Source: Amphritea sp. 1_MG-2023 (GTDB lineage: Bacteria > Pseudomonadota > Gammaproteobacteria > Pseudomonadales > Balneatricaceae). From it: DNA of 64,000 bases. Under the pieces are notes generated by a model. It was not told the origin of the DNA. It did not search any database and worked only from the letters and a program-made list of their open reading frames with translations. This document shows, in pieces, positions 8,632-17,300 of this stretch. The stretch is from positions 62,001-126,000 of the forward strand of contig NZ_JAUOQE010000004.1 of the NCBI RefSeq assembly GCF_030547545.1, in the 5' to 3' direction. Position 1 is the stretch's first letter. Every line of letters begins with the position of its first letter. The position numbers and the translations under genes were made by a program.

Positions 8632-10512
8632 TCAGAGACGCTCGATCTCAGCCGCCGCCTTACGGGCTTCGATCATGGCCTGATAAGTAAACTGACCGGC
8701 ACGCTGACCCAATACATTACGCATTCCCTGACGCTCTTCTACAGCGACATCAGCGAGGTCTGGCTCATTAACTGCCGTCACCGCTACAAGCGCTCGTGCG
8801 CCGTCTGCTAAGGTAATCAAACGGTATGATGCCATCTCATCAGGCTTCGGTAATTTGAATGCCGCCGACATAATCGCCGCAGGCTGATCTCGATCCGCTC
8901 GACCAACCGCTTCAGCAACCTGCCATTGAACGCCATTGATAGCAGTTCGCTCAGCCCCTTGCTGTAACTTTTCCAGCTCATCCGTCAATGACGCCTGCAA
9001 AGCTTCACCCGCTTTTTCAACGGTCAAGGTATCGGTAATCTGTAATTTAACCTCATCCTCGGTTAACTGACGCGGGCGAATATGCTCTTTGATGCGTAGC
9101 ACCAGGGTACGTCCAGCATCCAATTCGATCGGATCGCTATTCAAACCATCACGAATCAGCTCTTCATTGAATGCTGTTCGAATCACGCGCGCATTAGAGG
9201 TGATATCATCATCTCCGCCGTTACGGCCAAAGGCTGCTGCAGTCACGATGCTTAAGCCTAGCTCCGCGGCAGGCTCCTGCAGATCGCCAGCAGAAAAAGA
9301 GACATCGGTTAACAGGCCGACGCGATCAACATAGAGTTGCTCAACCTTATTTTCCATCTGCTCGGCGATCAGTTGATCTTTCACTGCCTCAAACTCAGGC
9401 GCTTCAGAGCTCGATAATGAGGTCAGTTTAATCAAGTGATAACCAAAGGCCGTACGAATCGGTGCGGATACCTCACCCTCTGTCAGCGCATACACAGCCT
9501 GCTCAAACGGACCATCCAACATACCCTTCTGATAGACACCCAGATCTCCGCCACTGACAGCCGAGCCAGGATCATCGGATTCAGCTTGAGCTAAGGCGGC
9601 AAAATCTTCACCCGCCGACAAACGCTTTGCCAACGCCTGCGCTTTAGCGAGCGCGGCGGCATCGTCTACACTGTCTGAAACCTGCACCATGATATGCGCG
9701 ACGTTACGCTGCTCTTCGGCATGGAATACGGCTTTTAACTGATCAAACTGAGCTTGTAACTCGGCCTCATCAATCTCAACGTCTTTGAGCAGATCCGCTT
9801 TATTAATCAACAAATACTCTATCGCTACCTGCTCTTCGGTCATGAAGTCGGATTGATGCGCATCATAATAAACACTCACCTCTTCATCTGAAACCGATAC
9901 ATCGGCCATATAATCATTCAGACCGATAGAGAGGTACGCCACATCCCGGGTTTCGCGATCGAGCTTCATTATATTGTCAACATCACTATCGAGCACGAAG
10001 GCGGACAACATATAACCGGCTCGCTCATAATCGATTAGCGTCTCTTTACGTAACATGTCCTTATACATCATTGGCGACAAGCCCGCGTTACGCAGCACCG
10101 CCTGATACTGATCCGCGTTAAACACACCATCCACTTGAAAGTCTTGCGTGTTAATGATCATCTGATCCAACATCTGATCAGAAATAGCCATCTGTTGATT
10201 AACCGCCGACTGAACCAGTACTTCTTGCTGCACTAAATTATCCAGTGTCGCCTTATTAATCAGGTTATCGTCGAGCAGCGTTGGATCTGCGTTTTCACCC
10301 ATCTGGGCGAGTAATTGTCGTCGTTGCAGATCAGCCCCTTGCAACAGGTCACGCTCACTAATTTCAACGCCGTTAACCGTTGCGGGAGCATTTGAACCTG
10401 AGGTCAGGCTGACCAGGGACTCCACCCCAAACAGTGCAAAGGTAACGATGATCAGACCAACGATGATCTTGGCAACAATTCCCTGGGAGTTATCTCGGAT
10501 ATTCTGAAGCAT
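8632..10512 (-). CDS. ppiD: Periplasmic folding chaperone PpiD (SurA/parvulin family), membrane-anchored
   Basis: Chaperone at the periplasmic exit of the Sec translocon, helping new envelope proteins fold. The 626-residue protein begins MLQNIRDNSQGIVAKIIVGL, an uncleaved N-terminal anchor that continues to about residue 34. A SurA_N-like region follows (NGVEISERDLLQG). The parvulin domain lies around 260-360, with AQALAKRLSAGEDFAALA, GGDLG and AFGYHLIKL, then a C-terminal SurA-like segment. Length matches E. coli PpiD (623). Position downstream of hupB and lon on the same strand is the classical order. An AGAGGC site precedes the ATG. Confidence 0.93.
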   Translation of the reverse strand: MLQNIRDNSQGIVAKIIVGLIIVTFALFGVESLVSLTSGSNAPATVNGVEISERDLLQGADLQRRQLLAQMGENADPTLLDDNLINKATLDNLVQQEVLVQSAVNQQMAISDQMLDQMIINTQDFQVDGVFNADQYQAVLRNAGLSPMMYKDMLRKETLIDYERAGYMLSAFVLDSDVDNIMKLDRETRDVAYLSIGLNDYMADVSVSDEEVSVYYDAHQSDFMTEEQVAIEYLLINKADLLKDVEIDEAELQAQFDQLKAVFHAEEQRNVAHIMVQVSDSVDDAAALAKAQALAKRLSAGEDFAALAQAESDDPGSAVSGGDLGVYQKGMLDGPFEQAVYALTEGEVSAPIRTAFGYHLIKLTSLSSSEAPEFEAVKDQLIAEQMENKVEQLYVDRVGLLTDVSFSAGDLQEPAAELGLSIVTAAAFGRNGGDDDITSNARVIRTAFNEELIRDGLNSDPIELDAGRTLVLRIKEHIRPRQLTEDEVKLQITDTLTVEKAGEALQASLTDELEKLQQGAERTAINGVQWQVAEAVGRADRDQPAAIMSAAFKLPKPDEMASYRLITLADGARALVAVTAVNEPDLADVAVEERQGMRNVLGQRAGQFTYQAMIEARKAAAEIERL

Positions 10513-10547
10513 GATGCCTCTGGGCCTCTAAGGTAGTGTACAAATCG

Positions 10548-10581
10548 AAAAAAAGGCGCATCCATACCGGATGCGCCTTTT
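10548..10581 (-). terminator. Terminator downstream of tRNA-Asp
   Basis: Read on the minus strand, AAAAGGCGCATCC pairs with GGATGCGCCTTTTT around a short loop and is followed by more T residues. It closes the hupB/tRNA-Asp transcription unit just before ppiD. The A-rich flank lets it work in the other direction too. Confidence 0.8.
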
Positions 10582-10664
10582 ATATGTTTGGCAAAACGGC
10601 ACGACTCATGTCGGTTACCGTTACCCAGAAAAATACTAACGAGTAACGTTAATATTCTCACTTT

Positions 10665-10741
10665 TGGCGGAACGGACGGGACTCGAACCCGCGACCCCCT
10701 GCGTGACAGGCAGGTATTCTAACCAACTGAACTACCGCTCC
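10665..10741 (-). tRNA. tRNA-Asp (anticodon GTC)
   Basis: A 77-base cloverleaf reads on the minus strand from GGAGCGG to the encoded CCA end. The acceptor arms GGAGCGG and CCGTTCC pair with one G-U-type position. The D-arm contains AGTTGGTTAGA and the anticodon loop is CTGTCAC with anticodon GTC. The T-arm has GGGTTCGAGTCCC. The anticodon and the usual Asp body identify it. It lies 39 bases after hupB and before a terminator, so it may be processed from a hupB transcript or have its own promoter. Confidence 0.96.
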
Positions 10742-10780
10742 GGGTGCCAATGATCCCTAAGGATCAGGCGCTAACGTTGA

Positions 10781-11056
10781 TTACTTATTAACAGCGTCTT
10801 TCAGAGCCTTACCCGGCTTGAAAGTCGGCAAAGTCGCGGCTGCGATCTGAATTGGCTGACCAGTCTGAGGATTACGACCCGTACGTGCAGCACGCTCTTT
10901 AACACCAAATGTACCAAAACCTACTAGAGCAACAGAATCACCCTCTTGAAGCGCACCTGAGATAGATTCCAAGGTAGCATCCAGCGCACGGCCAGCAGCT
11001 GCTTTAGGAATATCCGCAGATGCGGCGATTGCGTCGATTAATTCAGATTTATTCAC
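10781..11056 (-). CDS. hupB: DNA-binding protein HU-beta
   Basis: Nucleoid protein that bends DNA as a dimer. It has 91 residues, the standard HU length, opening [11 protein letters not shown]. The DNA-binding arm motif [14 protein letters not shown] and the C-terminal [12 protein letters not shown] are diagnostic. The start codon is GTG at 11056, preceded by AGGGG at proper distance; no in-frame ATG is available nearby. It follows lon on the same strand with a 128-base gap, as in most gammaproteobacteria, and probably has its own promoter there. Confidence 0.96.
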   Translation of the reverse strand: MNKSELIDAIAASADIPKAAAGRALDATLESISGALQEGDSVALVGFGTFGVKERAARTGRNPQTGQPIQIAAATLPTFKPGKALKDAVNK

Positions 11057-11184
11057 ATTGTTCCCCTTATATGAATCATTTTTTATATTCTGTAGCCCAA
11101 GCCCAGCAAGATAACAGACAACTTATACCAAGTGCACAATTCAGGTGTCAAGCGGGTTGCAGCCTGATTGGTGACTATTTCCAG

Positions 11185-13614
11185 TTAATGCGGTTTTATT
11201 TGCCCCCGCTCATTTTTAGCTTGCTTTTTCTTTTCAGAAAAGCTTGCTTTCTGCTCTTCAGTCAACGGTTCAGGACTGTATTTAAGGGCAATTTGCAACA
11301 CTTCATCAATCCATTTTACCGGACAAATTTTAAGGTCTGCTTTTATATTTTCAGGAATTTCCTTCAAATCACGCTTGTTCTCATCAGGAATAATAACCGT
11401 TTTAATGCCTCCGCGATGAGCCGCCAGTAATTTTTCTTTCAAACCACCGATAGGCAACACTTGACCACGCAGTGTGATTTCTCCAGTCATTGCCACATCA
11501 GAGCGGACTGGAATACTGGTGAGCACAGATACTAATGCAGTACACATCCCGATACCAGCACTTGGGCCATCTTTTGGCGTTGCACCTTCAGGAACGTGAA
11601 TATGAATATCGTTTTCTTCATGAAAATCAGGATTAATCCCCAAAGATTCCGCGCGACTGCGAACCACCGTCATCGCCGCCTGAATCGATTCTTGCATTAC
11701 ATCGCCCAAAGAACCGGTACGAACTTGACGCCCCTTACCTGGCACCACCGCCGATTCAATGGTGAGAATATCACCACCAACCGAGGTCCAAGCTAAGCCT
11801 GTCACCTGACCGATACGATCTTCCTCTTCGGCAATACCAAAGCTGCACTTACGCACCCCAGAGTATTTCTCCAGATTGTCACTATTGGCTACCACTGAAG
11901 CGTTTTTATCATCACACAGGGCGACCTCTTTAATCACCTTACGACAGACTTTAGCAATTTCTCGCTCCAACCCACGCACACCCGCCTCACGGGTATAATA
12001 GCGAATCAGATCGATCACCGCGCTATCTTCGATCGTTAGCTCTTTATCCTTCAAGCCGTTTGTCTTCATCTGCTTAGGAATCAGATATTTACGCGCAATA
12101 TTTAATTTCTCGTCTTCTGTATAACCCGGAATACGAATGATCTCCATACGGTCCAACAAAGGCCCAGGGATATTCATCGAGTTCGACGTACAAACAAACA
12201 TCACATCGGACAGATCATAATCGACTTCGAGATAGTGATCATTGAAGGTGCTATTTTGCTCAGGATCAAGCACTTCCAGCAACGCGGAAGCTGGATCGCC
12301 ACGCTGATCCATACCCATTTTATCGATCTCGTCCAACAGGAACAGCGGGTTTTTCACCCCAACTTTGGACATTTTCTGAATCAGCTTACCCGGCATCGAA
12401 CCGATATAGGTACGACGGTGACCACGAATTTCAGCTTCATCACGCACACCACCCAACGCCATCCGTACATACTGACGATTAGTCGCTCGTGCTATCGATT
12501 GTCCCAGTGAGGTTTTACCCACACCTGGAGGGCCAACCAAGCAAAGAATTGGGCCTTTTAACTTACGTACTCGACGTTGCACCGCCAGATATTCAAGAAT
12601 CCGATCTTTCACCTCTTCGAGGCCGTAATGATCTTCATTCAGAATCGCTTCGGCACGCTTCATATCATGACGTAGCTTAGAGCGCTTCGACCAAGGAATT
12701 TGCAACATCCAATCGATATAGCCACGTACAACAGTGGCTTCAGCGGACATCGGCGACATCATCTTCAGCTTATTGTACTCATTCAGGGTTTTATCGAGTG
12801 CTTCTTTCGGCATTCCCGCTTCATCGATACGCTTTTTCAGCTCTTCGATATCAGTAGTACCATTTTCATCCAGATCACCCAGCTCTTTCTGAATGGCTTT
12901 CATCTGCTCATTCAGATAGTACTCGCGCTGACTTTTTTCCATCTGCTTTTTGACTCGGCCGCGAATCCGCTTCTCAACCTCAACCAGGTCGATCTCAGAT
13001 TCCATCAGAGCCATCAAATGTTCAAGACGCAGTTTATCGTCCAGAATTTCGAGTATCTGCTGTTTTTCCTCTAATTTGAGGGACATATGCGCCGCAATCG
13101 TATCGGCTAGACGACCGATCTCATCGATCGAGCCGAGTGATGTCAGCACTTCCGCCGGAATCTTCTTATTTACCTGAACAAAGCGTTCAAACTGATCCAA
13201 CGCAGTGCGCTTGTAAATTTCAGCCTCGTTGTCACTGACTTCATCGATCGGTAACACCGTGATATCAGCGGTAAAATGAGGCTCAGTGGTATGCAACGTT
13301 TCGATTCGCGCACGATAGTCGCCCTCGACCAGTACTTTAACCGTACCATCAGGCAGTTTCAGCATCTGCAGCACACTGGCAACGGTTCCGATAGCGAACA
13401 GATCTTTACCATCCGGCTCATCATCTGAGGCATTTTTCTGAGCAATCAGCAGAATTTCTTTATTCTGCAACATCGCCGCCTCAAGGGCTTGAATTGATTT
13501 TTCCCGGCCTACAAACAGGGGGATCACCATATGTGGATAAATAACTACATCACGCAACGGCAAAACCGGCAGCAGGGTGGTAGTGATCTCTTTATCATTC
13601 TCGAGTGGTGCCAT
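11185..13614 (-). CDS. lon: ATP-dependent serine protease Lon
   Basis: Cytosolic AAA+ protease that degrades misfolded and regulatory proteins. It has 809 residues, somewhat longer than E. coli Lon (784). The N-terminal substrate-binding domain begins [20 protein letters not shown]. The ATPase shows Walker [10 protein letters not shown] and Walker [11 protein letters not shown], with an arginine-finger region after it. The protease domain carries the catalytic serine in DGPSAGI and the lysine in [16 protein letters not shown]. The tail ends in a charged [11 protein letters not shown] stretch. The ATG has AAGG 7 bases upstream. Unusually, nfuA rather than clpX lies upstream. Confidence 0.97.
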   Translation of the reverse strand: MAPLENDKEITTTLLPVLPLRDVVIYPHMVIPLFVGREKSIQALEAAMLQNKEILLIAQKNASDDEPDGKDLFAIGTVASVLQMLKLPDGTVKVLVEGDYRARIETLHTTEPHFTADITVLPIDEVSDNEAEIYKRTALDQFERFVQVNKKIPAEVLTSLGSIDEIGRLADTIAAHMSLKLEEKQQILEILDDKLRLEHLMALMESEIDLVEVEKRIRGRVKKQMEKSQREYYLNEQMKAIQKELGDLDENGTTDIEELKKRIDEAGMPKEALDKTLNEYNKLKMMSPMSAEATVVRGYIDWMLQIPWSKRSKLRHDMKRAEAILNEDHYGLEEVKDRILEYLAVQRRVRKLKGPILCLVGPPGVGKTSLGQSIARATNRQYVRMALGGVRDEAEIRGHRRTYIGSMPGKLIQKMSKVGVKNPLFLLDEIDKMGMDQRGDPASALLEVLDPEQNSTFNDHYLEVDYDLSDVMFVCTSNSMNIPGPLLDRMEIIRIPGYTEDEKLNIARKYLIPKQMKTNGLKDKELTIEDSAVIDLIRYYTREAGVRGLEREIAKVCRKVIKEVALCDDKNASVVANSDNLEKYSGVRKCSFGIAEEEDRIGQVTGLAWTSVGGDILTIESAVVPGKGRQVRTGSLGDVMQESIQAAMTVVRSRAESLGINPDFHEENDIHIHVPEGATPKDGPSAGIGMCTALVSVLTSIPVRSDVAMTGEITLRGQVLPIGGLKEKLLAAHRGGIKTVIIPDENKRDLKEIPENIKADLKICPVKWIDEVLQIALKYSPEPLTEEQKASFSEKKKQAKNERGQIKPH

Positions 13615-13693
13615 ATTGGACCTTACTCCTTTGTCGAAAGAAACTGCGGGAGATACAGCAGTTACGGGCTGTACGATATATCGCTCTTACTGA

Positions 13694-13702
13694 TAAATGG
13701 GG
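13694..13702 (-). promoter_or_regulatory. Possible heat-shock (sigma-32) -10 element upstream of lon
   Basis: On the minus strand, CCCCATTTA lies about 80 bases before the lon ATG and matches the sigma-32 -10 consensus. lon is a sigma-32 gene in E. coli. A good -35 is missing at the normal distance; a CTGAAG sequence lies about 21 bases upstream, which is too far. This is a weak call. Confidence 0.35.
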
Positions 13703-13830
13703 CTTAGACTAAAAAAAACAACCACTTCAGGGTAAAAGTTACAGAAAAAAGTAACAACGATTAAGTACGGTTTTACCAGTTCAGGGGACGACTAACAATA
13801 CACCAAAATGGTGAGTATTTTTTTATCATC

Positions 13831-13858
13831 AAAAAAGCCCGGAAAATCCGGGCTTTTT
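13831..13858. terminator. Terminator downstream of nfuA
   Basis: AAAAAAGCCCGGA and TCCGGGCTTTTT form a strong hairpin with a short loop and U tracts in both directions. It sits 17 bases past the nfuA stop and separates nfuA from lon. Confidence 0.9.
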
Positions 13859-13874
13859 CAGACAAGTTCAGGCG

Positions 13875-14468
13875 TTACTTATAATAAGCGTTATCGGTGA
13901 CCGAGTGATCGGTAACATCACGAACCCCCACCAGACCGTTTACCCGCTCCACGAGGGTTTTCTCAACACCGTCTTTCAACGTCATATCGACAGCACTACA
14001 CCCTTGACAACCACCACCAAACTGCAAAATAGCAACTTGACCTGTAGGCTCTTCAATCAATTCAATCAATTTAACTTCACCGCCGTGAGAAGATAGACCC
14101 GGGTTAATATCCGAATACAGGATATAGTTTATCTGCTCTTCCATAGGGCTATCTTCTGACACATTCGGCACTTTAGCATTCGGTGCTTTAATGGTTAGCT
14201 GACCACCCATTCGGTCGGTGGCAAAATCGACCGTTGCTTCTTCAAGATAAGGTAAGCTATTATTCTCGAAGTAAAACTTTACTTTTTCCATCGGCATTAC
14301 CGCATCGTCTTCGACGATCTCATCAGGACGACAGTATGCCAGACAGGTTTCTGCGTAAGGCGTTCCCGGCTGGGTAACGAACATCCGCACAGCAATGCCT
14401 TCGACGTTTTGCTTTTCAAGCAATTCGGCAAGATAGGTTTCAGCTGATTCGGTAACGGTAATATTCAT
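13875..14468 (-). CDS. nfuA: Fe-S cluster carrier/biogenesis protein NfuA
   Basis: Delivers [4Fe-4S] clusters to target apoproteins. The 197-residue protein has an N-terminal degenerate A-type carrier domain ([21 protein letters not shown]) without the full cysteine set. A C-terminal Nfu domain follows, with the CxxC motif in [15 protein letters not shown] and [12 protein letters not shown] before it. This fits E. coli NfuA (191). I start at the ATG at 14468, which has AGGA 7 bases upstream; the adjacent TTG at 14471 is less likely. It is monocistronic between its own terminator and a 350-base upstream gap. Confidence 0.95.
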   Translation of the reverse strand: MNITVTESAETYLAELLEKQNVEGIAVRMFVTQPGTPYAETCLAYCRPDEIVEDDAVMPMEKVKFYFENNSLPYLEEATVDFATDRMGGQLTIKAPNAKVPNVSEDSPMEEQINYILYSDINPGLSSHGGEVKLIELIEEPTGQVAILQFGGGCQGCSAVDMTLKDGVEKTLVERVNGLVGVRDVTDHSVTDNAYYK

Positions 14469-14605
14469 CAAAATTCCTGTTAAATCACTTTCTCAATATG
14501 CAGCTCAGGATACACCCTTTCCAATCCCTAGTAAAATACTCAGTTATTCATCTGATGCGTCTTTTACCCAGAAAGGCTAGGCCGTCCAGCGACGGAGCAT
14601 CTATC

Positions 14606-14627
14606 AAGCATGATCAACATGCTTTTT
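14606..14627 (+). terminator. Orphan terminator-like hairpin
   Basis: AAGCATG and CATGCTT pair around a 5-base loop and are followed by TTTT on the plus strand. No plus-strand gene ends just upstream, so it is either chance, a short leader RNA end or the 3' end of a small RNA. Confidence 0.4.
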
Positions 14628-14724
14628 CAGCGTAAGCGATCAACCGTTTCAGAGCGTCGCAACGACTGCGGCGTTGATATTTATATGCAGATACCGTAAC
14701 ACTGGGTTCATATCCGCCTATAGA

Positions 14725-14747
14725 TTAGTTAAACTAACGCTTAAGCG
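14725..14747. promoter_or_regulatory. Two abutting palindromes upstream of the antiporter gene
   Basis: TTAGTT-A-AACTAA (14725-14737) is directly followed by CGCTTAAGCG (14738-14747). Both are perfect. They lie about 75-97 bases before the antiporter ATG, where an operator or activator site would be expected. Confidence 0.45.
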
Positions 14748-14821
14748 CTGACTATGCGGACCTCTTCTCAGTTGCCTCAGCGGCCTCTCCAGCCCCGAAT
14801 CTACCGGACACACCCTTAGCC

Positions 14822-15991
14822 ATGATGCAACAAAGCTTGGTTTTCTCGTTTTTTCTGATTTTCACCGGTGCCGCTGTATTGGCCTCTATTGCTCTGTATA
14901 CCCGTCAACCGCTGTTAGTTGCCTATATTGTTCTCGGTGCGATCTTAGGGCCTTACGGCTATAGCTACATTCAAGATACCGCCTTACTGTCGGATATTTC
15001 TCATGTCGGCATTATCTTCCTGCTATTCTTACTCGGGCTCGATATGCAGCCTAGCCATTTGGTGCATATGCTTAAAAAAGCGACTCTGGTGGCTATTTTT
15101 AGCGCGATTATTTTCATGGCGATCGGCTATGGCGTGGGTGTCGCCTTTGGCTTCACTCGAACTGAAGCGATCATCATCGGTGTCGCCTTAATGTTTTCCA
15201 GTACTATTATCGGTATCAAGCTACTTCCGACAACTGTACTGCACCATAAATACACTGGCGAACTCGTGGTCGGCTTGCTGCTGCTCCAAGACGTCATTGC
15301 TATCTTAGTATTACTGCTGCTTAATAGCGGCGATGGTGAAGCCAGTCAATTATTGACCTTTCTAAAAACAGCCATTGCCTTACCGTTGATTATTGGCGCA
15401 GCACTGCTGCTGGTTCGCTATGTTTTACTCCCTCTCATTCGAACCTTTGATCGATTCCACGAATATATCTTTCTCTTAGCCATCGGCTGGTGTCTTGGCC
15501 TCGCAGAGCTCGCCCATGCGGTGGGCTTATCGGCCGAGATCGGCGCGTTTATCGCCGGCGTCAGTTTAGCCACCAGTCCGATCGCTCAGTATATTGCGAC
15601 TAGCCTCAAACCGTTGCGGGATTTCTTTCTCATCCTGTTCTTCTTTTCTATCGGTGCTAGTTTCAATCTTAGTTTACTCGGCCAAATCATTGTCCCATCA
15701 ATCATTCTGGCGCTATTGGTATTAGTCATCAAACCGGTGGTTTTCCGCTTTTTACTTCATACCATCAGCGATAGTAAAAAGCTGGCTTGGGAGGTCGGCT
15801 TTCGACTAGGTCAGATCAGTGAGTTTTCTCTCTTGATCGCCTATATGGCGACGGGGTCTGCGATGATCGGTCAGGAAGCCTCTCATGTGATTCAAGCCAC
15901 CGCGATTCTTACCTTCCTGCTCTCCACTTATATCGTTATTTTTAATTACCCCAATCCCATCGCCGTGTCCGATAAACTCAGGCGAGATTAA
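14822..15991 (+). CDS. CPA2-family monovalent cation:proton antiporter (KefB/Na+-H+ exchanger domain only)
   Basis: Predicted inner-membrane cation/proton antiporter of 389 residues made almost entirely of hydrophobic helices (about 12). The Na_H_Exchanger domain is visible in QPLLVAYIVLGAILGPYG, GIIFLLFLLGLDMQPSHL, LMFSSTIIGIKLLP and GLSAEIGAFIAGVSLA, with a conserved LLLQDVIAI helix holding the family aspartate. The protein stops right after the membrane domain, so it lacks the RCK/TrkA-N cytoplasmic domain of KefB and KefC. Substrate (K+ or Na+) cannot be decided. It is convergent with the TrpD2-like gene. Confidence 0.87.
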   Translation: MMQQSLVFSFFLIFTGAAVLASIALYTRQPLLVAYIVLGAILGPYGYSYIQDTALLSDISHVGIIFLLFLLGLDMQPSHLVHMLKKATLVAIFSAIIFMAIGYGVGVAFGFTRTEAIIIGVALMFSSTIIGIKLLPTTVLHHKYTGELVVGLLLLQDVIAILVLLLLNSGDGEASQLLTFLKTAIALPLIIGAALLLVRYVLLPLIRTFDRFHEYIFLLAIGWCLGLAELAHAVGLSAEIGAFIAGVSLATSPIAQYIATSLKPLRDFFLILFFFSIGASFNLSLLGQIIVPSIILALLVLVIKPVVFRFLLHTISDSKKLAWEVGFRLGQISEFSLLIAYMATGSAMIGQEASHVIQATAILTFLLSTYIVIFNYPNPIAVSDKLRRD

Positions 15992-16036
15992 CCCCTGCCC
16001 GATAAGATCTGCCTTGGCTTTGCGCTTATCGGACAC
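15965..16036. repeat. Inverted repeat between convergent genes
   Basis: GTGTCCGATAA at 15965-15975, inside the antiporter 3' end, has its exact complement TTATCGGACAC at 16026-16036. A third CCGATAAG at 15999-16006 can pair with the same right arm (CTTATCGG, 16025-16032). The alternative hairpins may help separate the two convergent transcripts. There is no clear U tract. Confidence 0.5.
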
Positions 16037-16060
16037 CTCATCTAACCTCGCAGAGCGATT

Positions 16061-17059
16061 CTAATATCGAGCTTTACTCCGCCCCTGCCACATTTGCTCT
16101 GCTAATGCGAAACAGCGCTGCTCGTCATCCGCCTGCTGTAACAGCTTCAGCAATACCGCCAAGGTTGAGATAACCGCTCCCTCACCATATTCATGCACGA
16201 TTTCGCCGCGCCACAGAGATAACAAATCGCTAACCTCGAGCGGCTGCTTGACCAGACGCCGCGGAAAATAGCGAGACCACTGAGCAGTGGAATAGTCGCC
16301 AGCACGAGTCCATTGCAGATCACAATCATCATCCGGCTTAACCTCCGCCTCGCCACCATCACCCTTGATAGTCAGACCATTTTCAACCCCGAGTAACTGC
16401 GCCGCCTTCTGATGCATCGGCCCGTATGCCGGATGAAACACACCATCAACTGTATACCGAGCATGAAGCGGGTTGATCAGCCGACACAAGGTATGCACCG
16501 GTGATCGCAACCCTAAAACCGGCCGCAAGTTGATGATACGGCTCATTGGTGCGCTCAACACATCGATCGACATAAAGGCAAATTGAGTGGCATCCAACGA
16601 TGCAGCAACCTCATCCCAACTGTTACAGGTGCGAAGTCCAAACATCGCCAAACAGTCTTCAGTATAGATGCGCCCCGGCGTATGCCCTTTGGCGCCATGC
16701 ATAAACACTCGAATGCCGTTTTCGGCCAACAGCAGAGCCACCAGTATAAACCAAGGTAACTGCCGTTTTTTGCCCGCATAGGTTGACCAGTCAAGATCGA
16801 CCTGCACCTGTTTCGGCGCATCACAGCGACCGCGAACCGCCTCAACAAAGCCAGCCAACTCTTCTGGCGATTCCTCTTTAACCCGCAGCAGCATCAGAAA
16901 GGCTCCCAGCTGCTCGGGCTCCACCTGCCCATCTAAAATCATCTGCATCGCTTCTCGGGCTTCACTCTGACTCAACGAGCGCGATCCCTGCTTCCCTTTA
17001 CCGAGAATCCGAACAAAGGGGGCGAAAGGGTGCTCTACTGACGGCTGCTTCTGTACCAT
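16061..17059 (-). CDS. TrpD2/YbiB-like glycosyl transferase family protein
   Basis: Member of the anthranilate phosphoribosyltransferase fold. The 332-residue protein resembles E. coli YbiB (TrpD2), a nucleic-acid-binding relative linked to DNA damage response rather than tryptophan synthesis. Similar blocks are ILGKGKQGSRSLSQSEAREA, GQVEPEQLGAFLMLLRVKEE and RSPVHTLCRLINPL. The phosphate-binding glycine motif of true TrpD is not recognisable, which argues against the catalytic role. I chose the ATG at 17059 with GAGCAGG upstream; a TTG at 17095 would extend it by 12 residues. There is no trp gene nearby. Confidence 0.82.
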   Translation of the reverse strand: MVQKQPSVEHPFAPFVRILGKGKQGSRSLSQSEAREAMQMILDGQVEPEQLGAFLMLLRVKEESPEELAGFVEAVRGRCDAPKQVQVDLDWSTYAGKKRQLPWFILVALLLAENGIRVFMHGAKGHTPGRIYTEDCLAMFGLRTCNSWDEVAASLDATQFAFMSIDVLSAPMSRIINLRPVLGLRSPVHTLCRLINPLHARYTVDGVFHPAYGPMHQKAAQLLGVENGLTIKGDGGEAEVKPDDDCDLQWTRAGDYSTAQWSRYFPRRLVKQPLEVSDLLSLWRGEIVHEYGEGAVISTLAVLLKLLQQADDEQRCFALAEQMWQGRSKARY

Positions 17060-17300
17060 AGACCTGCTCTGTTTTATAAAATTAGTGTGCGCCAAGTTTA
17101 TACCCTCAAAGCCAATCGCATGAACCCTTTACGGGGATTAAAATTAGATAACCGCTAATTTCAGCTCAACAAGGCCGGCATGGCAGTCAAACTGCGCCAG
17201 CATATGATCGAATCCTGCCTCATCAGCAGCTCTTTACGCCCTCTGCGGATGCTTTCATGAGCTGTCACTGGTAGAATCCGCGCTTCGTCAGGAGAAGCCC

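Larger units (their letters stand above)
14469..14821. other. Intergenic region between nfuA and the antiporter
   Basis: This 353-base stretch has no convincing gene. It contains a terminator-like hairpin at 14606-14627 and two abutting palindromes at 14725-14747 close to the antiporter. On the minus strand, TTGGAA and CATATT about 18 bases apart near 14500-14525 could serve nfuA, but this is weak. Confidence 0.6.

Noticed and set aside
10452-10661. 69-residue frame upstream of and overlapping the ppiD start
   Set aside because: Runs through the terminator after tRNA-Asp and into ppiD in another frame; no ribosome-binding site.
12700-13074. 124-residue frame opposite lon
   Set aside because: Shadow of the lon coding region on the other strand.
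17158-17173. 16-base match ATTTCAGCTCAACAAG also at 22858-22873
   Set aside because: One shared 16-mer is about what chance gives in 64 kb (roughly 0.5 expected) and the flanks do not match.
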